Assembly (NCBI GenBank): GCA_030042765.1
Contig: JASHZA010000046.1
Coordinates: 1-5,760, forward strand
Direction: 5' to 3'
Origin: Candidatus Binataceae bacterium
Lineage (GTDB): Bacteria; Desulfobacterota; Binatia; Binatales; Binataceae
DNA: 5,760 nt
Under the pieces are notes generated by a model. That model saw nothing but the letters and a program-made list of their open reading frames with translations. It searched no databases and was not told the DNA's origin. Numbering within the stretch: the stretch's first letter is position 1; each line of letters begins with the position of its first letter. The position numbers were made by a program, and so were the translations under genes. This document shows, piece by piece, positions 1 to 5,248 of the stretch.

Positions 1-1956
1 CACCACCTCGGACCCCGCGTTGCCGCCGCCGACGACCAGAATCTTTCGGTTGCGGAATTCCTCGGGCTCGATCAGGTTGTAGAAAACGCGGGTGGGAGTT
101 TCGCCTGCCAGATTGAGATGGCGCGGATTACCGCGCACACCAATCGCAAGAACGACGCAACGACCCCGAAACAGGTTGCCGCGGGCGGTTCTCACCACGA
201 ACCAATCCGCTTCACGTCGGATATCGGCCACTTCTTCGCGCTCATTGATCCGGAGTCCGGCCTGGGTGATTACCTTTTCCCACAACGCGATCAATTCCTC
301 GCGTGAATTGTCCCCTTCAAGGAAGAAAGAGCCGTACTCGACGATATCGATTGGCGTGGCCTGAACGAACTTGGCTCGAGGATACGAGCGCAGTGTGCTC
401 GCCGGCGTCATTTTTTCGAGTGTGACGTAGTTGAGGCCGGCGGCCTTGGCGGTGGCGGTGGCGCCCAACCCCGCCGGTCCGCATCCGACGATCACCACGT
501 CGGATACATCGGGACGCAAGGGCGGCCGCATAGTCCGCAATTCATTGGAAATCGCCTCGATCACCTGTCGTCCGCTGCGCATGGCCAGATTGATCGACGC
601 AGTCCCCGCCGCTTCCCCCACAATATAAAGATGCGGAATACTTGTTTGATAGGTGTCATCGACCGCGGGCACCTCCCTGGAGCGCTGCGGCGCAACCTCG
701 GCCACTGCTTCCTGCGCACCTTCCTTGCGCGGCAGCATCCGGATCCATCCGACGCCTGCTCCCGCAAGAACCGCACATGCGAGTAATCCTATCCACCAGG
801 GCGCCAGCCTGGTCCGCCTAAACGCGACCGCCGGAGAACCGAACCCGCTCGATCTCACCAGGTGTGGTACGTACAGGGTAAGCACCAATGGTTGCCGATG
901 ATCCGAAGGGAACTTCGGTGCGGGGTTGGGAAAATCCCTCATCGGGACCACGCCATAAGTGTGAAAGAGATGGCATTCTCCGCACTTGACGACAACCTTT
1001 TCCGAGACGGCGTGATCTTCTGCCGCCGCAGCAAACGCAACGACGCCCGCTGCAATCCGACGCTCAGGCCCTCGATCCGCTGAAGCCACTGATGGTGCTT
1101 CATGGGCGTGGCAGGTGAAGCATCGCCTTATCGCCAACGATGCCGGATCGCTCGGATTGCGGCTTTTTGCCGTGTCGAAATGGCAATCGTCGCAGGCGCT
1201 GCGCAGATGGCCGGCTGAATGCGTGAATACGGCGTTTATGTGCCGCACCGGGATGATGCCCGAGTAGGCGATCGTTTTGGGCGACTGCCCCACTGATTTC
1301 GGCATCCGCATGAAGGCGTCCTGCGGTGTCAGATGACATCCCGTCCCTTCGCACCCGCGCCAGGCAAATCTCATCCTTTCCGGGGATCCCGGCGCGACCG
1401 GCTCAACCAGGTGACAAGAGCGACAGGCAAATCCACCCGGCCGCGGAGGGTAGGCCGAGGTGATCAAAAGTTGATGCTCGTAATGATTGAAGGGTTGGGT
1501 GAAAAGGTGGCGCACGAAGAATTGACGCTTCATCGCGCCAGCCATGTGCTCAGGCACAGCACTGATGGCCGGATGTTTATGACAAAAGGTGCAAGCGAAT
1601 GCCGCCGCCGCATTGATGTCGGCGGTGCGCCCCTGATGTTCGCCGTGACAGGTAAGGCAATCGAGGTTGTTCGACGAGGTCAGCACCAACCGCTTGCCCG
1701 ACCGCAAACCGCTGTCCGCATCGGTCGCGTCGAAACCAGCATGTTTATTGGCATCCGCAAGATCGCCGTGACAACTTATACATCGGGCGCCGGCCGGTCC
1801 CCGCCACGGCCGGTGGCAGGCGGTACAATCGCCTTCGAGTTGGGCATGCGCCGCCAGCAGATGGCCAGGCTGGTAACTGGTGCGGGGCACGAGCACCAAC
1901 GCCGCGATCACACCAAGAACGACGCCGGCGATCGATATCCAGGACCTCGTGCCCAT
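1..1956 (-). CDS. Multihaem cytochrome c fused to FAD/NAD(P)-binding oxidoreductase, membrane-anchored, C-terminus beyond window
   Basis: The frame is open for 652 codons from ATG at 1956 to the window edge; I read every triplet and found no stop. Residues about 5-24 form an N-terminal membrane anchor. Haem c sites follow at residues 44-48 (CTACH), 59-63 (CISCH), 100-104 (CLTCH), 122-126 (CTFCH), 178-182 (CRSCH), 202-208 (CEGTGCH, a CX4CH type), 255-259 (CDDCH), 279-283 (CFTCH) and 325-329 (CGECH), with many spare histidines as possible distal ligands. A second membrane helix lies at about 385-408 and is followed by RMLPRKE, so the rest should be cytoplasmic. Residues 433-470 (PHLYIVGEAAG, then RSGRQVIEAI) match an element that commonly precedes the flavin domain in YpdA-like oxidoreductases. 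The FAD-binding GCGPAG is at 491-496, YPRAKF at about 525-530, AIGVRGNPR at about 604-612, and the NAD(P)H-binding GGGNAG at 643-648. No CXXC lies just before the second nucleotide site, so it is probably not a disulfide reductase. By family comparison another 100-200 residues may be missing. Likely role (inference): moving electrons between NAD(P)H and the periplasm. The start is fixed by overlap with the upstream stop (TGATG). Confidence 0.93.
   Translation of the reverse strand, partial: MGTRSWISIAGVVLGVIAALVLVPRTSYQPGHLLAAHAQLEGDCTACHRPWRGPAGARCISCHGDLADANKHAGFDATDADSGLRSGKRLVLTSSNNLDCLTCHGEHQGRTADINAAAAFACTFCHKHPAISAVPEHMAGAMKRQFFVRHLFTQPFNHYEHQLLITSAYPPRPGGFACRSCHLVEPVAPGSPERMRFAWRGCEGTGCHLTPQDAFMRMPKSVGQSPKTIAYSGIIPVRHINAVFTHSAGHLRSACDDCHFDTAKSRNPSDPASLAIRRCFTCHAHEAPSVASADRGPERRIAAGVVAFAAAAEDHAVSEKVVVKCGECHLFHTYGVVPMRDFPNPAPKFPSDHRQPLVLTLYVPHLVRSSGFGSPAVAFRRTRLAPWWIGLLACAVLAGAGVGWIRMLPRKEGAQEAVAEVAPQRSREVPAVDDTYQTSIPHLYIVGEAAGTASINLAMRSGRQVIEAISNELRTMRPPLRPDVSDVVIVGCGPAGLGATATAKAAGLNYVTLEKMTPASTLRSYPRAKFVQATPIDIVEYGSFFLEGDNSREELIALWEKVITQAGLRINEREEVADIRREADWFVVRTARGNLFRGRCVVLAIGVRGNPRHLNLAGETPTRVFYNLIEPEEFRNRKILVVGGGNAGSEVV
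970..1827 (-). other. Nine-haem c-type cytochrome domain within the fusion gene
   Basis: This span covers residues 44-329 of the fusion protein, from the first CTACH to the last CGECH. It holds eight CXXCH and one CX4CH motif between the two membrane helices, so it should be exported and matured in the periplasm. The opening (GHLLAAHAQ before CTACH) resembles cytochrome c3/c7-type multihaem proteins. The number of haems actually attached is predicted from motifs only. Confidence 0.88.
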
Positions 1957-2855
1957 CAAATCCCCGCGAAGTAGAGCACGCCAACCACGTGAAACGCGAT
2001 CAGAACGATTACAGCCAACGCAAAGCAGATGTGGAAACGCAACCAGGCGACGCCAAGCCGCAGGTTGAAGCGATTGTGCTCGAGACGGATTTTCCGCTCG
2101 GCAATGTCAACCAGGCGCGCGTAAGGCTCGGCGTCGGTGCGCAGTTCCGCCGAGTCTGAACGCGCCGAAGCACAAACCACGGGGGCCAGATCCCTCCCGG
2201 TGAGAGTGGCCCAGAGCATCTTGCGGCCCGGCAGCGCGCCCGTCAGCAGCGGGCGCACATTGTGAAGGTAGGCGCGAACAAGCTCTTCAGAATGTCCGAG
2301 CACAGCTTCTTCCGCTTCAACGTATAGAGCGTGGAAAGCGGCGTCGACGTCTTCAATGCGTACCTCCTGCTCAGGCCACTTGCGCACGCGGGGCGGTAGT
2401 AGATCCTGAATCATGGCTCCGGTGAGGCCGCTTGCCACCAGCAATATCACCATCACCATAAGCGCCAATTCGAGCGTCGTGGCCCTCCCCTCGTCGACGT
2501 GCCACCAGAAAGGCAGCATCGCAAAGACCGCTATCGTAACGTGGGCGGCACGCCAGGCTTCGAGCCGGTCGAACAATACCATCCGCAGCGCCAGCCTTCG
2601 CGGTAAAAGCATTGCCCATCTAAGCCATCGGACGGAAAACCAGAGCATATGCTTGCGCGACGAATAGCTGGCAGCGAGTGCGAACATGACGGCCGTGATG
2701 ATGCCGGTACGATAGGAGCCCAGGCGAGCGGGAACGTTCAACGTCACTTGATGGAGGACGAGCACCGCAGCGCCGCACAACACCGCCCACAGCGCGATAG
2801 AGGCGACGGGTGCCGCGTGTCGCCGGTCAGCGGCCTCGCCTATCTGCTCTCTCAC
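1956..2855 (-). CDS. Integral membrane protein, probable dihaem b-type cytochrome relay
   Basis: The product has 299 residues and starts at GTG; GGAAG lies 8 bases upstream, and an in-frame TAG (the stop of the preceding gene) blocks any much earlier start. Membrane segments are predicted by eye at about 19-37, 50-64, 104-119, 129-149 and 270-297. A soluble, charged stretch (about 150-267) lies between the fourth and fifth. H105 and H119 sit in helix 3, and H275 and H289 in helix 5. Both pairs are spaced 14 residues, as in helices B and D of cytochrome b, where such pairs hold two stacked haems. With one helix between them, helices 3 and 5 would be parallel, allowing H105-H275 and H119-H289 ligation. 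I do not recognise a specific family; it is too short and has too few helices to be NrfD. The 150-267 domain is unidentified. It lies between the ferredoxin gene and the multihaem fusion, 27 bases after the former and overlapping the latter by one base, so it is the natural membrane link between them (inference). Confidence 0.85.
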   Translation of the reverse strand: MREQIGEAADRRHAAPVASIALWAVLCGAAVLVLHQVTLNVPARLGSYRTGIITAVMFALAASYSSRKHMLWFSVRWLRWAMLLPRRLALRMVLFDRLEAWRAAHVTIAVFAMLPFWWHVDEGRATTLELALMVMVILLVASGLTGAMIQDLLPPRVRKWPEQEVRIEDVDAAFHALYVEAEEAVLGHSEELVRAYLHNVRPLLTGALPGRKMLWATLTGRDLAPVVCASARSDSAELRTDAEPYARLVDIAERKIRLEHNRFNLRLGVAWLRFHICFALAVIVLIAFHVVGVLYFAGI

Positions 2856-2882
2856 CTGGAGGTCTTCCGGTAAACGGCGGGG

Positions 2883-4445
2883 CTAATCGCTCCCGCCGCG
2901 TGCCTTGCGAACGCGCGAGCCCTCGGCAATTGCACCGGTATCCTCGAAGAGCTTCGCAGGGTCGATTCTTATCGCGGCACCGGTCGGGCAGTTGTGGACG
3001 CATCCCATGAACGGCAGGCCGTCGCACAGGTCGCATTTGATAGGAAAGGCGACCGGCACGTGGTCGTAATCGCGTCCCGGCGATAGGGTCACCGGCTTGC
3101 GCTTGCTCGTTCGTCCGAATCCGAACAGTCGTTTGAGGAGCCCGCCGTCTCCAACATCGTGCTGTGCCACCGGATAGGGCCGGTAGAAATTGGGATCGTT
3201 CATCATGTGAGCTTTGCGCGCCTGGGCGCGGTCGAAGGTCGGCGTGTCTATCATCGCGATATTGTCGTAGGGGCAGGCGATTGCACAGTTGCCGCACCCG
3301 ATGCACATATCGTACTGAAAGTATATTTCGCCCTCAGGCCGGCGCTTGATCGCCCCCGTTGGGCAGCTGTTCATGCATTTTGGATCATCGCAATGGCGGC
3401 AGGCGCTGGGGATCAGGTATTTCCCGATCTGAATGCCACTCCGAATCAGCCGGCTTTGGCCGTGCAACGACTCGCAGGCCTTGACGCAATTGTCACACTT
3501 GATGCAGAGGTCGAGGTCCATCACCAGCAACGCATCCGCTTGGATTACGCCAAGCTGGCCGCTGCGTTCGAGCAATTCCGAGATTTCAGGGGTGACCGCA
3601 CTCGCCTGCTCGCGGCGGAGCGCGATGATCTTGCGGCATTCCTCTTCGATCTGCGGATAGCGCCGGCACAGATCGAGGAAATCGTCGCGCCCGATCTTGA
3701 TGAGCTCGCATTTCCCGGCGGTGAGCACACTGGCCCAGCGCACACCCGTTTCGAACAGCGCCATCTCGCCGAAATACTCGCCCGATCGCAGATAGTGCAG
3801 GACGCGACGGGTGCCGTCCTCGCGCTCGCGCACCACCTGGACGAAACCGTCGCGCACGATGTAGAGCGAGTCGCCCGGCTCTCCCTGCGTCACCAGTGGT
3901 ATCCCGCGCAGCTCGAAGCGCAGGATCTCGCATTTTGGCGCCAGCTCCTCGATAAACGACGATGGCACACCGCGAAACAGTTCGAGTCCGGCAGTGGTCA
4001 CCTTGACAGCCATCTCGCGATAGCGTTCGGCCAGCAGCGCGCGCGCTTGCGGGTTGATCTCCACGAATTTGAGTGCGTGGCGGGGAACATAGAAGATTTC
4101 AGCTTCCTCCGCCGCGACAATATCGAGCGTGCGCGGCAGTCCTCCGATGGCTCCCAACTCGCCGTAAAATCGGCCGGCCCCGAGACTGGCAATCTTTGTC
4201 GGTTCGCCGCCCGGGAAATAGTCGTAGAGATCGACGATGCCGCTCAGGACAAAGCAGAGGTCGAGTTCGTACTCTCCCTTGCGGCAGACGACCTCACCAG
4301 GCGTAAACCGGCGGAGCCGGATCGCGGGATCGCTCTCATACGCCTTCAGGAAGGAATCGCGCTGATGCTCGCTGAAGTCCTTGAAGACCTCCAGTCCGCT
4401 CAGCCGCTGCCACAGCAGCCAGGACGGAAGCTTTTCGCTCGGCAC
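2883..4445 (-). CDS. Tandem cyclic-nucleotide-binding domains fused to a four-cluster [4Fe-4S] ferredoxin
   Basis: The 520-residue product has no signal peptide, no twin-arginine motif and no membrane helix, so it should be cytoplasmic. Two CNB/Crp-type sensor domains occupy about 18-135 and 155-270. Each keeps the phosphate-cassette signature: FYGELGAIGGLPRT (R105) in the first and YFGEMALFETGVR (R236) in the second. No helix-turn-helix follows. The ferredoxin part has four cysteine groups: C314/C317/C320/C324, C349/C352/C357/C361, C381/C384/C387/C391 and C471/C474/C482/C486. Several are followed by the usual proline. This is the layout of electron-transfer subunits such as DmsB, HybA and NrfC, which hold four [4Fe-4S] clusters. 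A basic linker lies at about 443-458. The start is GTG; a TAA three codons upstream excludes anything earlier, and no good ribosome binding site is seen. It is the first gene of the operon and probably passes electrons to or from the cytochrome b-like protein. Ligand control is inferred from the domains only; the ligand is unknown. Confidence 0.92.
   Translation of the reverse strand: MPSEKLPSWLLWQRLSGLEVFKDFSEHQRDSFLKAYESDPAIRLRRFTPGEVVCRKGEYELDLCFVLSGIVDLYDYFPGGEPTKIASLGAGRFYGELGAIGGLPRTLDIVAAEEAEIFYVPRHALKFVEINPQARALLAERYREMAVKVTTAGLELFRGVPSSFIEELAPKCEILRFELRGIPLVTQGEPGDSLYIVRDGFVQVVREREDGTRRVLHYLRSGEYFGEMALFETGVRWASVLTAGKCELIKIGRDDFLDLCRRYPQIEEECRKIIALRREQASAVTPEISELLERSGQLGVIQADALLVMDLDLCIKCDNCVKACESLHGQSRLIRSGIQIGKYLIPSACRHCDDPKCMNSCPTGAIKRRPEGEIYFQYDMCIGCGNCAIACPYDNIAMIDTPTFDRAQARKAHMMNDPNFYRPYPVAQHDVGDGGLLKRLFGFGRTSKRKPVTLSPGRDYDHVPVAFPIKCDLCDGLPFMGCVHNCPTGAAIRIDPAKLFEDTGAIAEGSRVRKARGGSD
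2988..3506 (-). other. Four-cluster [4Fe-4S] ferredoxin domain
   Basis: The sixteen cysteines lie in four groups at residues 314-324, 349-361, 381-391 and 471-486 of the CNB-ferredoxin protein. In the DmsB/HybA fold, group 1 pairs with group 4 and group 2 with group 3. The long gap between groups 3 and 4 carries a basic insert. Confidence 0.92.
3636..4394 (-). other. Tandem CNB (Crp-like sensor) domains
   Basis: Residues 18-270 contain two beta-roll sensor domains joined by a helical stretch (about 131-155, rich in Ala, Arg and Glu). Both keep GE and a downstream Arg in the phosphate-binding cassette. This is compatible with real nucleotide binding but does not prove it. Confidence 0.85.
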
Positions 4446-4475
4446 AAAGCCGAGTTAAGCCTTAGGGTTCATTCG

Positions 4476-4491
4476 CTGTCAACTGGGACAG
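4476..4491. promoter_or_regulatory. Small dyad CTGTC-N6-GACAG, possible operator
   Basis: Perfect 5-base arms surround a 6-base spacer and overlap the minus-strand TTGACA element. The position would suit a repressor or activator of the operon. Arms this short can occur by chance, and it is not a clear Crp or Fnr site. Confidence 0.25.
4477..4482 (-). promoter_or_regulatory. TTGACA -35 element for the electron-transfer operon
   Basis: A perfect minus-strand TTGACA lies 31 bases before the GTG of the CNB-ferredoxin gene. The best -10 at a permitted distance is TTAACT (4458-4453, spacer 18), which is weak. If used, transcription would begin at about 4446, next to the start codon, giving a nearly leaderless mRNA. 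This would fit the lack of a ribosome binding site. Confidence 0.4.
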
Positions 4492-4512
4492 GAACAAGAA
4501 GCGCCGTAGACT

Positions 4513-4543
4513 TTGCGTCGGCAGAGGAATAAGAGAATAATAT
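4513..4543 (+). promoter_or_regulatory. Candidate promoter for the RRM gene
   Basis: TTGCGT (4513-4518) precedes an AT-rich tract in which AATAAT (4536-4541, spacer 17) or TAATAT (4538-4543, spacer 19) could be the -10. This is the only strongly AT-rich patch in the divergent region. It would give an untranslated leader of about 90 bases. Confidence 0.4.
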
Positions 4544-4575
4544 AGGTGGTAACCGCCCGGACGCACTCTTCACTT

Positions 4576-4593
4576 AAACCCGCTTTTGGGTTT
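4576..4593 (+). promoter_or_regulatory. Leader hairpin upstream of the RRM gene
   Basis: AAACCC and GGGTTT form a perfect 6-bp stem with a six-base loop (GCTTTT), 46 bases before the start codon. No T-run follows, so it is not a typical terminator. It may be a structured 5' leader, but the evidence is structural only. Confidence 0.3.
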
Positions 4594-4622
4594 CTCTGGT
4601 TGCGCGCTTTCCGGCATAGACG

Positions 4623-4629
4623 AAGGAGG
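4623..4629 (+). promoter_or_regulatory. Ribosome binding site of the RRM gene
   Basis: AAGGAGG, continuing into a G-run, lies 10 bases before ATG 4640. It fixes this start over the upstream in-frame ATG at 4586. Confidence 0.85.
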
Positions 4630-4639
4630 GGGCAAATCG

Positions 4640-4975
4640 ATGCCCACAAAATTGTACGTAGGCAACCTTGCCTACTCGGTGACGAATGAAGACCTGGAAG
4701 CGCTTTTCTCGCAAGCAGGCAAAGTCGACAGCGCGGTTGTGGTTGTCGATAAGTTTTCCGGCCAATCGCGGGGATTCGGCTTCGTAGAAATGGCCGATTC
4801 GAACGAAGCCGCCAAGGCGATTGAAGAGTTCAACGAAACCGAACTCAAAGGGCGCGCGATCCGCGTCAACGAGGCCCGTCCACGCGAAGGAGGGCCGCGC
4901 GGCGGCGGTGGTGGCGGCGGCGGTCGTGAACGCCGCGGCCGCGAAGGCGGTGGCGGCGGCGGTCGCCGCTGGTAG
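4640..4975 (+). CDS. Small RNA-binding protein: single RRM with Gly/Arg-rich tail
   Basis: The product has 111 residues. One RNA recognition motif fills residues about 3-80, with RNP2 LYVGNL at 5-10 and RNP1 RGFGFVEM at 44-51; both carry the aromatic residues that stack on RNA bases. The tail (81-111) is almost only Gly, Arg and Glu and ends in Trp. This is the usual plan of bacterial glycine-rich RRM proteins, which bind single-stranded RNA and in cyanobacteria are often cold-induced. Start choice: ATG at 4640 follows AAGGAGG (4623-4629) at 10 bases and puts RNP2 at the usual distance from the N-terminus. An upstream in-frame ATG at 4586 would add 18 residues that do not look like RRM sequence, and it lacks a ribosome binding site. 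The gene is divergent from the electron-transfer operon, with no evident functional link. A strong hairpin follows it. Confidence 0.95.
   Translation: MPTKLYVGNLAYSVTNEDLEALFSQAGKVDSAVVVVDKFSGQSRGFGFVEMADSNEAAKAIEEFNETELKGRAIRVNEARPREGGPRGGGGGGGGRERRGREGGGGGGRRW
4910..4965 (+). repeat. Direct repeat in the Gly/Arg tail of the RRM gene
   Basis: The same 17 bases (GGTGGCGGCGGCGGTCG) occur at 4910-4926 and 4949-4965, each encoding glycines followed by Arg. The low-complexity GGC/GGT tract may vary in length between relatives. Confidence 0.85.
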
Positions 4976-4997
4976 ACCACTAAAGCCCAGTGCATAG

Positions 4998-5024
4998 GCG
5001 GGCGGGTGTGATACACCCGCCCGC
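4998..5024 (+). terminator. Strong GC-rich hairpin after the RRM gene, possible terminator
   Basis: A perfect 12-bp stem (GCGGGCGGGTGT with ACACCCGCCCGC) closes a three-base loop (GAT), 22 bases after the stop codon. No U-run follows, so it departs from a classical intrinsic terminator. It may still terminate or protect the 3' end of the RRM mRNA. Confidence 0.6.
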
Positions 5025-5106
5025 GTGACTCCTACGCCGAATTCCAAGCGCCGCCGCGTGCGTGTGCGGTTGTGTTCGTTGCGCTGGTGTTGCGCGCAGG
5101 CAGCGG

Positions 5107-5137
5107 AATGGGCCGATTGCGGCTCTTTTCGGCCATT
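5107..5137 (+). other. Imperfect hairpin upstream of the hydrolase
   Basis: AATGGGCCGA (5107-5116) pairs with TCGGCCATT (5129-5137) with one bulged G and a 12-base loop. The moderately T-rich stretch after it could make it a second, weak terminator. It overlaps the promoter candidate below, so both readings are tentative. Confidence 0.3.
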
Positions 5138-5146
5138 TGCTATAGA
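5117..5146 (+). promoter_or_regulatory. Candidate promoter for the hydrolase gene
   Basis: TTGCGG (5117-5122) and TATAGA (5141-5146) are separated by 18 bases, about 100 bases before the GTG start. Each is an imperfect match, but TATAGA stands in the most AT-rich part of this gap. Confidence 0.35.
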
Positions 5147-5248
5147 TTTTGTTGAAGCTGCGGCTGGTAAGAGTTCTCCAAAAGCTCTGCCCGGACCTGC
5201 GTTTCACGGCTGTTATCTAAAAGCGGAACAGACCAAGGAGCGTGGATC

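Noticed and set aside
1333..1974. Plus-strand open frame of 213 codons opposite the haem domain
   Set aside because: The minus strand carries nine ordered haem motifs in one frame; the plus-strand product is Arg-rich and without motifs.
1956..2855. Membrane protein as NrfD/PsrC-type quinol subunit
   Set aside because: It has only about five membrane segments, a large soluble insert and cytochrome b-like histidine pairs; NrfD-type proteins usually have eight or more helices and no haem.
2883..4445. Reading the CNB protein as a Crp/Fnr transcription factor
   Set aside because: No helix-turn-helix follows either CNB domain; a sixteen-cysteine ferredoxin domain follows instead.
3159..4532. Long plus-strand open frame (457 codons) opposite the CNB-ferredoxin gene
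   Set aside because: It is fully antisense to a gene with clear domains and cysteine motifs, has no recognisable motif of its own, and long antisense frames are common in GC-rich DNA.
4586..4639. Longer start for the RRM protein at ATG 4586
   Set aside because: There is no ribosome binding site before it, the extra 18 residues are unlike RRM N-termini, and AAGGAGG lies inside this stretch ahead of ATG 4640.
4574..5047. Minus-strand open frame of 157 codons across the RRM gene
   Set aside because: The Ala/Thr-rich and Phe-rich product is the mirror of the glycine codons; the plus strand has a clear RRM and ribosome binding site.
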